64,000 nucleotides of DNA, from assembly GCA_019510125.1 (NCBI GenBank), contig JAEKKX010000012.1:152187-216186 (forward strand). Reading direction: 5' to 3'. The stretch is from Lysobacterales bacterium (lineage in GTDB: Bacteria > Pseudomonadota > Gammaproteobacteria > Xanthomonadales > Xanthomonadaceae). The position numbers and the translations under genes are program-made. Of this stretch, positions 1-7,255 are shown one piece after another (the stretch's first letter is position 1; each line of letters starts with the position of its first letter). The notes under the pieces are model-generated. The model saw nothing but the letters and a program-made list of their open reading frames with translations, searched no databases and was not told the DNA's origin.

Positions 1-1
1 T

Positions 2-178
2 CGCGCCGCCGCCGAGCACGACTACGCGGTCAATCTCAAGGCCGAGCTGGAGATCATGGCGCTGCACGACAAGCTCGACCAACTGCGGGTCGAGCAGATG
101 GAAAAGATCCTCGCCGCGCAGGGCGAACAGATCGCGCTGCTGCAGCGGCTGCTGGCCGAACGCGGCCACCCCCGGTAG
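2..178 (+). CDS. DUF1003 family membrane protein, C-terminal fragment
   Basis: This is the last 58 codons of a gene whose start lies before the window. The frame reads RAAAEHDYAVNLKAELEI, then a short helix with LHDKLDQLR, and stops at TAG. The pattern of Asp-Tyr, Asn-Leu-Lys-Ala-Glu and Leu-His-Lys-Leu-Asp is the soluble C-terminal tail of DUF1003 proteins, which carry two membrane segments upstream (not visible here). Function of the family is unknown. The stop codon lies inside the first arm of a palindromic repeat that may act as its transcript end. Confidence 0.7.
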   Translation, partial: RAAAEHDYAVNLKAELEIMALHDKLDQLRVEQMEKILAAQGEQIALLQRLLAERGHPR

Positions 179-240
179 AGCGGCCTTCAGGCCGCTGCTT
201 TTCCGAAGATGCGAATCAGCGGCCTGAAGGCCGCTCTACC
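174..240. repeat. REP-like inverted repeat, copy 1
   Basis: Two 24-base arms (174-197 and 217-240) are reverse complements of each other and begin GGTAGAGCGGCCTTCAGGCC. Each arm is itself partly palindromic (GGCCTTCAGGCC type). A second copy with the same arms and a different spacer lies at 32981-33052, so this is a dispersed intergenic repeat. It sits between convergent genes and may end both transcripts. Confidence 0.85.
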
Positions 241-255
241 GTTGCGGATCACGCG

Positions 256-1131
256 TCATTGGGCGGGCTTGCGGAACCGCAGCGTCATCCGGTCGCTTTC
301 GCCGATCGCGCGGTACTGGGCGGCGTCCTCGGCGTCGTGGCGGTTGGTCGGCGGCAGCGTCCACACGCCGTTGGGGTGGTCGGTGTCGTCCTTCGGATTG
401 GCGTTGATCTCGCTGCGCCCGTCCAGCACGAAGCCGGCCCTGGTCGCCGCGTCGATCACCAGTTGCTCGGTGAGGTAGCCGCTCTTCTTCATCGTCTCCA
501 GGTCGGCGCCGGGCCGGGCGCGGTGGTCGACCACGCCCAGCGTGCCGCCGGGCTTGAGCGCGGCGAAGAACGCGGCGAAGTAGGCGTCGGCGTTGCCGGC
601 GGCGACCCAGTTGTGGACGTTGCGGAAGGTGAGCACCGCATCGGCGGCGCCCGGCGCGCCGAACACCGGCGCCTTCGGATCGAACGGCAGCAGCTCGGCG
701 CGATCGAACTGCGCCGGGTGCGCGGCGAGGCGCGCCTTCAGCGCGTCCAGCGACTGCTGCTGGTAATCGCGGCCGCGGCCTTCGGGCAGCGCGGCCGGAT
801 CGACCATCGCCGCGACGTAGCGGCCGTCCGCGCGCAGGTACGGCGCGAGGATCTCGGCGTACCAGCCGCCGCCGCCCGGGGTGATCTCGATCACGCGCTG
901 CGCCGGGGTCACGCCGAAGAAGCGCAGCGTGTCCGCGGGGTGGCGGAAGCCGTCGCGGGCGGCGTTCTTCGGATCGCGCCAGGCGCCGGCGATGGCCGCG
1001 TCGAGCGCGGCGGACTCGGCGGTGGCGCCGTCCGCGGACAGCGCCGGCATCGGGCGCACGGCGTGGGCGGGCGCCGCGGCGAACCCGAGCGTGGTGGCGA
1101 ACAGCAACGTGGCGAAAGACATCCTGGACAT
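256..1131 (-). CDS. Exported class I SAM-dependent methyltransferase-like protein
   Basis: A 291-residue protein with an N-terminal signal peptide (MSRMSFATLLFATTLGFAAA, then Ala-His-Ala), so probably periplasmic. The mature part has a Rossmann methyltransferase pattern: VIEITPGGGGWYAEILAPYL resembles SAM motif I, AVLTFRNVHNW is motif IV-like, and LKPGGTLGVVDHR is the motif V/VI region. A SAM enzyme in the periplasm is odd, and similar exported proteins are common in this family without a known substrate. The start at 1131 was chosen because it gives the signal peptide; an in-frame upstream Met at 1254 would put arginine-rich low-complexity sequence in front of it. Function remains inferred from the fold. 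Confidence 0.75.
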   Translation of the reverse strand: MSRMSFATLLFATTLGFAAAPAHAVRPMPALSADGATAESAALDAAIAGAWRDPKNAARDGFRHPADTLRFFGVTPAQRVIEITPGGGGWYAEILAPYLRADGRYVAAMVDPAALPEGRGRDYQQQSLDALKARLAAHPAQFDRAELLPFDPKAPVFGAPGAADAVLTFRNVHNWVAAGNADAYFAAFFAALKPGGTLGVVDHRARPGADLETMKKSGYLTEQLVIDAATRAGFVLDGRSEINANPKDDTDHPNGVWTLPPTNRHDAEDAAQYRAIGESDRMTLRFRKPAQ

Positions 1132-1241
1132 GAGCGACCTGCGGTATCGGCAACGAGACCCGATTGTCCGCGAAGCCCGCAGGTCGTCGCCAGTGCGCGC
1201 CGCCCGGTCGCGGTGACGGCGGTGACACCTCCGGGTTGTGC

Positions 1242-1280
1242 GCTGCAACATCATTCGCGTAGCCTATGTTGCGTTGCAGC
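1242..1280. promoter_or_regulatory. Nested inverted repeat between divergent genes
   Basis: GCTGCAAC (1242-1249) pairs with GTTGCAGC (1273-1280), and the overlapping GCAACAT (1245-1251) pairs with ATGTTGC (1266-1272). It lies between the divergent methyltransferase gene and the small gene at 1379. It could be an operator or an RNA hairpin; no regulator is identified. Confidence 0.35.
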
Positions 1281-1378
1281 ATGAGGCTGCGACGCGCAGT
1301 ACCGCCGATGTCCGGTCAAGACCGCATCCAGGGAATCCCGGGCGCACCGTCGCCCTGCTCACTTAAGGAAGAACGACC

Positions 1379-1624
1379 ATGTTCCGTTGCACCTGGCTCC
1401 ACGCCCCCCGCGAGCCCACGCTCGCCACCCGCCTCTACACGCGCACCTACGGCCGCACCTACGGCCGCCGGCCCTGCGAGGCCGACCAGCCGCGCACGCT
1501 GCCGTCGCGCCTGTCCGTGACCGAGGCCCCGTCGATGCAATCGACCTGCCCGCCCGTCGCCGCCGGCGACAACGCCGCGGCGAACGCCACCGGCCCGGCG
1601 GCGCACATCGAACGCGTCGCCTGA
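1379..1624 (+). CDS. Hypothetical 81-residue protein
   Basis: A small open frame with a good ribosome site (AAGGAAG, spacing 7) and its own terminator directly after the stop, which supports a real gene despite the lack of a recognised family. The protein starts MFRCTWLHAPREP, has a Tyr/Arg-rich stretch (RLYTRTYGRTYGRR) near residues 18-31 and three Cys, and no signal peptide or membrane helix. A second small gene of similar size and layout (3927-4184), also with a TYG/RYG-Arg patch and its own terminator, lies on the other side of aceK. The two may be distant relatives; this is inference. Confidence 0.5.
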   Translation: MFRCTWLHAPREPTLATRLYTRTYGRTYGRRPCEADQPRTLPSRLSVTEAPSMQSTCPPVAAGDNAAANATGPAAHIERVA

Positions 1625-1626
1625 CC

Positions 1627-1653
1627 CCCCGCCGCACCCGCGGCGGGGCTTTT
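1627..1653 (+). terminator. Rho-independent terminator after the 81-residue gene
   Basis: Perfect 9-bp stem CCCCGCCGC / GCGGCGGGG with a 4-base loop, followed by CTTTT. It starts 3 bases after the stop codon. Confidence 0.85.
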
Positions 1654-1658
1654 CGCGT

Positions 1659-1798
1659 GGGTGAAGCTGCGTGGGTCACGTCGTCCTGCTCACGCCGCAT
1701 GACGCACGCTGCATGACTCCCGTCGTGTGAGTCACGTCGTGTGAATCCCGTTGTGCAATTCACGTCGTGCGAATCACGTTGTTTGAGTCGCGCCGCGC
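1659..1798. repeat. Degenerate 14-bp tandem repeat array (10 units)
   Basis: Ten consecutive 14-base units fill the gap between the terminator at 1653 and the end of aceK. The central units are GAGTCACGTCGTGT, GAATCCCGTTGTGC, AATTCACGTCGTGC and GAATCACGTTGTTT; the outer ones are more diverged. Consensus GAGTCACGTCGTGT. The period is not a multiple of three and no gene covers it, so this is a non-coding array. Units differ from each other at several positions, which suggests an old array. Confidence 0.8.
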
Positions 1799-1801
1799 CG
1801 C

Positions 1802-3520
1802 TCAGGCCTGCGCCAGCAGTGCCGACGCCGGATACGGCGGCACGTCGAAGTGCTCGCCGGCGGCCAGCCGCGCCTGCACGTCGCGCCACCACGCCGGATC
1901 GAAGATCTCGCCGTGCACCGTGCGCAGCGCGGCGCGCAGGCCCGCGTTGATCCCCAGGAACTGCGGGAACAGCTCGGGAAACACGTCGTCCTTCGCCGCG
2001 TACACCCATTCGTCCAGCGGTCGCGTCTCGTCCTCGTCGCGCATCGCCGGCAGCGCGCGGAACCGGCACTGCTCGACCAGGCACAGCTCGTCGTAGTCGT
2101 AGAACAGCACCCGGCCGTGCCGGGTCACGCCGAAATTCTTCAGCAGCAGGTCGCCGGGGAACAGGTTGCTGCGCGCCAGGTCCTTGATCGCCTGCCCGTA
2201 GTCCAGCACCGCCGCCTCGGCCGCATGCGCCGGCGCCTCGCGCGCGAACACGTCGAGCGGACGCACCCGGCGTTCGACGTAGCAGTGGCCGATCACCACG
2301 TCGTCGCCGTCGATGCGCACGGTCTGCGCGCATTCGCGCAGCAGCTCGTCGAGCACCGCCGGCGCGAACTGGCGCTTCGGGAAGCGCAGGCGCCGGAATT
2401 CCTGCGCATCGACCAGCCGGCCGATGCGATCGCGCCGGAACACCAGCCGGTACCGGTCCTCGACGTCCTGGCGCACCAGGTCCTTGGGATACGCGAAGCG
2501 GTCGCGGATCAGCTTGAACACCACCGGATAGTCGCGCGGCGTGAACACCGCCATCACCATGCCGCGCTCGCCGGCGGGATGCACCAGGACTTCGTCCGGA
2601 TGCTCGGCCAGATGCCGGAACACCTGGCGATAGCGCTCGGTCTTGCCCTGCTTGATCCGGCCGAGCACGGTGAACAGTTCGTCGCGCGGCTTGCGCGGCA
2701 GCAGCCGGTGCAGGAACGCGACGGTGTCGCCGACGCGGGCGAGATCGGCGTGGAAATGGCTGCGCGAGAAGCCGAACAGGGTCGAGATGTCGTCGGCGTC
2801 GATCAGCACCGCGTCGGCGCGCACGCCGGCCGGCGTGCTGACCAGCGCCACCACCACCGGATAGTCCGCGCCCGAGGCGCCGTGCGCGGCGCCGACCAGG
2901 TAGGCGCGGCGTTCGCGGAAGAACGGCGTCTTCAGCAGCGACACGCCGACCACGCCGCGACCGCGCAGCGCAGCGGCGACGGCCTGCGCGCTGGCGTCGA
3001 GATCGGCCCAGCCGTTGGCCCAGCCCAGCGCCGCGAAGATCGCGCGCCAGACCGCGACCGCGGCCGCGCCGTCGGCGCCGAAGCCGTGGTGCGCGAGTTC
3101 GCCGGGGCAGCCCGGGTCGCCGCCGGGAACGATCTCCAGGGCGAGGAATTCCAGGTCCGGCGCGACGCCGTCGATCAGGAAGAACCGCCGCACCAGCGAG
3201 TTGTGGAAGGTCTTGTACAGCTCGCGATCGGGCAGCGCGGCGATGCGCTCGGCGTAGGCCGGCAGGATCGCGCGCCACAGCGGCCGCGAACGCACGCGGT
3301 CGCCGAGCAGCGCCTCCAGCTTCGCCAGCGTTTCGCCGACGCAGGCGTCGTACAGATCGATGCGCGCCGCGGCGTCGACGTGGGCGAGCTTCCAGTCGCG
3401 GCGCTCGAAGCGCCGCCGCGCGCGCCGGGTGATGTCGGAGAAGCGCGCGTCGTAGTCCTCGAAGCCGCGGGCGATCAGCGCGGCGGCGGCACGGGCGAGG
3501 TCGGCGACGGCGGTGGACAT
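1802..3520 (-). CDS. aceK: Isocitrate dehydrogenase kinase/phosphatase AceK
   Basis: A 572-residue protein matching AceK over its full usual length. AceK phosphorylates and dephosphorylates isocitrate dehydrogenase, directing carbon between the TCA cycle and the glyoxylate bypass. Diagnostic segments include LYKTFHNSLVRRFF in the regulatory half, VFKLIRDRFAYPKD (ATP-binding lysine region), and NLFPGDLLLKNFGVTRHGRV followed by LFYDYDE, the catalytic and metal-binding loop. The start at 3520 (MSTAV) is preferred; an in-frame Met at 3553 would add 11 residues and neither has a clear ribosome site. No aceA or aceB is in the window, so the gene stands alone here. Confidence 0.93.
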   Translation of the reverse strand: MSTAVADLARAAAALIARGFEDYDARFSDITRRARRRFERRDWKLAHVDAAARIDLYDACVGETLAKLEALLGDRVRSRPLWRAILPAYAERIAALPDRELYKTFHNSLVRRFFLIDGVAPDLEFLALEIVPGGDPGCPGELAHHGFGADGAAAVAVWRAIFAALGWANGWADLDASAQAVAAALRGRGVVGVSLLKTPFFRERRAYLVGAAHGASGADYPVVVALVSTPAGVRADAVLIDADDISTLFGFSRSHFHADLARVGDTVAFLHRLLPRKPRDELFTVLGRIKQGKTERYRQVFRHLAEHPDEVLVHPAGERGMVMAVFTPRDYPVVFKLIRDRFAYPKDLVRQDVEDRYRLVFRRDRIGRLVDAQEFRRLRFPKRQFAPAVLDELLRECAQTVRIDGDDVVIGHCYVERRVRPLDVFAREAPAHAAEAAVLDYGQAIKDLARSNLFPGDLLLKNFGVTRHGRVLFYDYDELCLVEQCRFRALPAMRDEDETRPLDEWVYAAKDDVFPELFPQFLGINAGLRAALRTVHGEIFDPAWWRDVQARLAAGEHFDVPPYPASALLAQA

Positions 3521-3926
3521 GGCGGCAGTGTACGCCGTGGCGGCGCCCGCCATCGCAGTCCGTGAGATCGCCTCGTGCGATCCTGTCTTCCGTGGCGGAC
3601 ATGCAGGAAACCGCTACGGAACAAGGGGTTTTCGTCTTCCCGTCGCAGTCCGCGAGACGCCCGCGGGAGACACTGTCCGTCCGGTCCGCAGGAGGCGCGA
3701 AGGACGGGGATGCGTGACGACGCGGCGCCCGAACCGGCGCGCGGACGCCCATCCCCCGGCACAGGGACGTGCCGCCGGGCCCCTCGCGCAGCGATGCGCC
3801 CCCGTCTTGCCGACCGTCGCACCGCGACGGCCGGTGCGCGCCTGCGCGCCGATCCGCATGCCCCGCGCCCGCCGCCGTCCCGCGGTGGCGGGCGTTTTCC
3901 CCCAACGCTTCGCACAGGAGAGTTCG
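3521..3926. other. Intergenic region between aceK and a small gene
   Basis: No supportable gene. Two related stretches begin ATCGCAGTCCGTGAGATCGC (3552) and GTCGCAGTCCGCGAGACGCC (3642) and both run to a CTGTC about 30 bases on, giving a degenerate direct repeat with a 90-bp period. Divergent promoters for aceK and the gene at 3927 should lie here but I see no clear -35/-10 pair. Confidence 0.4.
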
Positions 3927-4184
3927 ATGCACTTGTTCAGGACCGAAATGCTGTTCTTCCACCCGCCCACGCCGTCGCCGGCTTCGCCGTCGCGGCCGCG
4001 CTACGGCAGCCGCGGCGTGCGGCTGTCGCGCTACGGCCGCGCCGCGTCGCGCGAGGCGCGGCGCGAGGTCGCGCGCGAAGGCGCACAGATCGCCGCCGTC
4101 GCCGAGGTCGCCGACCACACGGAGATCGCGACCGTCGCGACAGCGTGTCCGGCAGCGGCGTTCGCGCGCATGCAGGCGGCATGA
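3927..4184 (+). CDS. Hypothetical 85-residue protein
   Basis: A small gene with a strong ribosome site (CAGGAGAG, 5 bases before ATG) and a strong terminator 30 bases after the stop. The protein begins MHLFRTEMLFFHPP, has an Arg/Tyr patch (RPRYGSRGVRLSRYGR, about residues 23-38), a basic helix and an acidic-to-neutral tail. No family is recognised. It resembles the 81-residue gene at 1379 in size, basic YGR patches, Ala-rich tail and stand-alone expression unit, so the two could be diverged copies flanking aceK. Confidence 0.5.
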   Translation: MHLFRTEMLFFHPPTPSPASPSRPRYGSRGVRLSRYGRAASREARREVAREGAQIAAVAEVADHTEIATVATACPAAAFARMQAA

Positions 4185-4213
4185 GCGCCGCCGCGCCCGC
4201 CGCCGCCCGCAAC

Positions 4214-4244
4214 GAAAAACGCCCGGCATCGCCGGGCGTTTTCG
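4214..4244. terminator. Bidirectional Rho-independent terminator
   Basis: AACGCCCGGC / GCCGGGCGTT stem with a 3-base loop, A-run on the left (AAAAAC) and T-run on the right (GTTTTC). It can serve both the small gene on the plus strand and the TonB-like gene ending at 4263 on the minus strand. Confidence 0.85.
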
Positions 4245-4262
4245 CGTGCGCGCAGGGCGCGG

Positions 4263-5318
4263 TCAGAGGTTGGGCTTGAACCCGATCGTGCGGCGGGTGG
4301 TGACTTCGTTGCCGACCGGCTGGAAGCGCCAGCGCTTGACCGCGGCGACCGCTTCGCGATCGAACACCCGCGGCGGGTTGGCGCGCACCACGCGGGCGTT
4401 GGTGACCGAGCCGTCGGTGGCGACGGTGAACTCGACCAGGACATCGCCCGACTGGTTGGCGCGCAGCGCCTCGACCGGATACTTCGGCGGCGGCGTGCTG
4501 ATCGGACGCAGGTCGTTCGCGGTGGCGGTGGCGGTCGCGGCGGCGCGGGCGGCGGCCTGGCGCTGCGCCTCGGCCTGGCGTTGCGCTTCGGCCTGGCGCG
4601 CGGCCTCGGCCTGGCGCGCCGCTTCGGCCTGGCGCTGGGTTTCCGCCGCGCGCGCGGCGTCGGCCTGCTGCGCCTGCTGCTGGGCCAGCTTCTGCGCGGC
4701 TTCGCGCTGCGCCTGGTCCTGCTGCTTCTTGCGCTCCTCCTCGAGCTTGGCCAGGCGCTCCTTCTCGGCTTCCGCGTCGACCTGTTGCTGCTGCTGGCGC
4801 TGGGCGAAGCTGGCCTGGCTGTCGCTGAGCGACTGCTTGAGGCGCGGCAGCGCCGGCGCGGCCTTGTCGGTCTTCTCCATCAGCCCGATCAGGCGCTGGG
4901 CCTCGACGAAGTCGTCGCGGGCGATGCTCTGCTCGGTGGCGATCACCGCGTAGGGCATCAGGTCGGTGAGCGCGCTCGACACCGCGGCGTCGTTCGGCTG
5001 CTTGTCGCGCAGCGCGAGGTAGTACTCCATCGCGTTGTTGCCGGCGGGCGCGTACATGCGCTGTTCGCCCTGTGCGGCGCTGGCGGCGGCGCGCAACTGG
5101 TCGACGCTCATCGCGGCGATCTGTGCGGACACGGCCTGGGCGCCGGTGGCCGCAGGCGCGGTCTCGGTCGGCGTTGCCGATGCCGGGGTGCCGGTGCCGG
5201 TGGTTTCCGGGCCCTTGTCGCCGCCGCAGGCGGCAAGCGACAGCGCCAGTGCGAGCGCGAGCGCGCCGTGGCGATATCCGGGACGAGCGTTGGCGGTAGG
5301 CGTGTGGACGACGGACAT
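4263..5318 (-). CDS. TonB-domain lipoprotein (energy transducer-like)
   Basis: A 351-residue protein with a lipoprotein signal (LALALSLAAC, lipid Cys at about residue 32), a Thr/Pro/Ala linker, a TPR-like helical stretch, a long Gln/Ala/Arg/Glu coiled coil (about residues 170-260, EAARQAEAARQAEAQRQ type) and a C-terminal TonB domain (PPKYPVEALRANQSGDVLVE, then FDREAVAAVKRWRFQP). TonB_C proteins usually have an N-terminal membrane helix that pairs with ExbB/ExbD. Here the anchor is a lipid, so coupling to ExbBD is doubtful and a TolA-like bridging role is possible. A GGGGA ribosome site precedes the start. Confidence 0.8.
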   Translation of the reverse strand: MSVVHTPTANARPGYRHGALALALALSLAACGGDKGPETTGTGTPASATPTETAPAATGAQAVSAQIAAMSVDQLRAAASAAQGEQRMYAPAGNNAMEYYLALRDKQPNDAAVSSALTDLMPYAVIATEQSIARDDFVEAQRLIGLMEKTDKAAPALPRLKQSLSDSQASFAQRQQQQQVDAEAEKERLAKLEEERKKQQDQAQREAAQKLAQQQAQQADAARAAETQRQAEAARQAEAARQAEAQRQAEAQRQAAARAAATATATANDLRPISTPPPKYPVEALRANQSGDVLVEFTVATDGSVTNARVVRANPPRVFDREAVAAVKRWRFQPVGNEVTTRRTIGFKPNL

Positions 5319-5427
5319 CTCGGGTTCCCCTGCAGGCTGAGCGGCGAAAATTCAAGAAAATTCAAGCACATCCTGTGCCAGTGGAGCGCCATGGCCGGGC
5401 CGTGGGGCCGTGGAACGCGACCGGCGT

Positions 5428-6765
5428 CTACTTTCCGATACAGAAACGCGAAAAAATGTGACCGAGTAAGTCGTCCGGCGCAAGTCTGCCGGTGATTTCG
5501 CCGAGCGCGTCGTGCCCCGCGCGCAGGGCTTCGGCCGCCAGCTCCAGCACCTCATGGTCCAGATGCTGCCGTGCCGCGGCCAATTCCTGCGCTGTGCGGC
5601 GCAACGCATCGACCTGCCGCGCGCGCGCGCTGAACGCGCCCTCGGCGCCGTCGCCATCGCCGCCGGCGCAGTCGCGCAGGCGCGCGTGCAGGGCGTCGAG
5701 GCCGACGCCGGTGCGCGCCGACACCCAGACCGTGTCGTCGCTGTCGGCCGGCGGCGGCCCGTCGAGCAGGTCCGCCTTGTTGCATGCCCACAGCCGCCGC
5801 GGCACGTCGGCGATCGCCGCGGCGACGGCGGCGCGGCCGGCGTCGGGATCGCGCGCGTCCAGCACCACCAGCGCCAGATCGGCGCGACCCAGTTCGGCGC
5901 CGGCGCGGCGCATGCCTTCGCGCTCGATCGCGTCGCCACCGGCGCGCAGGCCCGCGGTATCGACCAGGGTGAGTTCGACGCCGTCGATGCGCACGGTTTC
6001 GCGCAGCAGGTCGCGGGTGGTGCCGGCGATGTCGCTGACGATCGCGCGGTCGCTGCCGGCCAACGCATTGAGCAGCGAGCTCTTGCCGGCGTTGGGCGGA
6101 CCGACGATGACCGCGTGCAGACCGTCGCGCAGGCTCTGCCCGCGCTCGGCTTCGGCCAGCAGCGCGTCGAGATCCGCGGCCGCGGCGGCGAGGCCTGCGC
6201 GCAGCCGCGCGCCGCCGAGCGTGTCCAGCGGTTCGTCGGCGAAGTCGATCGCCGCCTCGACGTGGACGCGCAGGCCGAGCAGGGTTTCGGCGAGCGCATC
6301 GACCCGCCGCGAGAACACGCCGTCGAGCGAACGTCGCGCCGCGCGCGCCGCGCGAACGTCGCCGGCGGCGATGAGGTCGGCGACGGCCTCGGCCTGGGCG
6401 AGGTCGAGCTTGCCGTTGAGGAAGGCGCGTTCGCTGAACTCGCCGGGCCGGGCGATGCGCGCGCCGAGGGCGCAGCAGCGCTCGAGCAGCGCGCGCAGCA
6501 GCACCGGGCTGCCGTGCGCCTGCAGTTCGACGACGTCCTCGCCGGTGTAGCTGGCCGGCGCGCGGAACAGCAGCGCGATGCCATCGTCGATGGCGTCGCC
6601 GTGCGCGTCGCGGAAGCGCGCGTAGTGCGCGTGCCGCGGGCGCAGCGACCGGCCGGCGATGGTTTCGGCGATGGCGGCCGCCCGCGGCCCGGACAGGCGG
6701 ACCACACCGATGCCGCCCGCACCGGCGGCGGTGGCGATGGCGACGATGGTGTCGGTGGCGGTCAC
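5428..6765 (-). CDS. mnmE: tRNA modification GTPase MnmE
   Basis: A 445-residue protein of the usual MnmE length. With MnmG it installs the (carboxymethyl)aminomethyl group on U34 of several tRNAs. Visible parts: the N-terminal folate-binding domain ([21 protein letters not shown]), the inserted GTPase domain with P-loop [12 protein letters not shown], switch II DTAGLR, NKAD, and the C-terminal FCIGK that carries the catalytic Cys. Translation starts at GTG (6765). It ends the mnmE-yidC-rnpA-rpmH side of the origin, the classic gammaproteobacterial order. Confidence 0.97.
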   Translation of the reverse strand: MTATDTIVAIATAAGAGGIGVVRLSGPRAAAIAETIAGRSLRPRHAHYARFRDAHGDAIDDGIALLFRAPASYTGEDVVELQAHGSPVLLRALLERCCALGARIARPGEFSERAFLNGKLDLAQAEAVADLIAAGDVRAARAARRSLDGVFSRRVDALAETLLGLRVHVEAAIDFADEPLDTLGGARLRAGLAAAAADLDALLAEAERGQSLRDGLHAVIVGPPNAGKSSLLNALAGSDRAIVSDIAGTTRDLLRETVRIDGVELTLVDTAGLRAGGDAIEREGMRRAGAELGRADLALVVLDARDPDAGRAAVAAAIADVPRRLWACNKADLLDGPPPADSDDTVWVSARTGVGLDALHARLRDCAGGDGDGAEGAFSARARQVDALRRTAQELAAARQHLDHEVLELAAEALRAGHDALGEITGRLAPDDLLGHIFSRFCIGK

Positions 6766-6778
6766 GACGCTGCGGGCC

Positions 6779-7144
6779 TCAGCCGTCGACGACGCCGGCC
6801 AGGCCGAAGATCGGCAAATACATCGCGATGATCGTCAGCGGCACCATCACGAACGTCAGCCCCAGCGCCAGCAGCAGCGCGAGCACCGCCAACTTGCGGC
6901 GCGCCTGCGGCGACGCGCCGGCATGGCGCGCCATCGCCCACCACAGCAGCGGCGGCAGCAGCGGCAGCAGGAAGAACAGATGCCGGTGCCGCGCGAACAC
7001 CGCGGTCAGCCACGGCAGTTCCGCCCCGAAGCCGCGGAACACGTCCTCGAACTGCGGCACGATCAGGTTGACGACCAGCGCCGCCAGCAGCAGCGCGCCC
7101 ATGCCGCTGCCGAGGATCCACGTTTCGGCGATGTTCGGACGCAC
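6779..7144 (-). CDS. Small membrane protein resembling a type II secretion F segment
   Basis: A 121-residue protein with three predicted membrane helices (about residues 10-30, 55-70 and 86-112). The stretch [19 protein letters not shown] strongly resembles the segment between helices of GspF/PilC proteins, where a P-x-F-...-F-...-LP-x-T motif is typical. The protein is far shorter than GspF, so it is a single-module relative of unknown role. GTG start. It lies between mnmE and yidC, 13 bp upstream of mnmE, and may be cotranscribed with it. Confidence 0.65.
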   Translation of the reverse strand: MRPNIAETWILGSGMGALLLAALVVNLIVPQFEDVFRGFGAELPWLTAVFARHRHLFFLLPLLPPLLWWAMARHAGASPQARRKLAVLALLLALGLTFVMVPLTIIAMYLPIFGLAGVVDG

Positions 7145-7199
7145 GACGGGCTTCTCCGGACCGGGTCGACAGGCACGATAGCGACGCGGCCGGAAAACG

Positions 7200-7226
7200 G
7201 AAAGCCCGCCGTGCGGCGGGCCTTTC
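7200..7226 (-). terminator. Terminator downstream of yidC
   Basis: GCCCGCC / GGCGGGC stem with a 4-base loop. Read on the minus strand it is followed by TTTCCGTTTTCC, giving an end for the rpmH-rnpA-yidC transcript and separating it from the small membrane gene and mnmE. Confidence 0.75.
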
Positions 7227-7255
7227 GCTGACGTCGGGTCGTCGCGGCGCGGGCG

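Noticed and set aside
1659..1798. CRISPR array
   Set aside because: Units are 14 bases, adjacent without unique spacers, and no cas gene is present.
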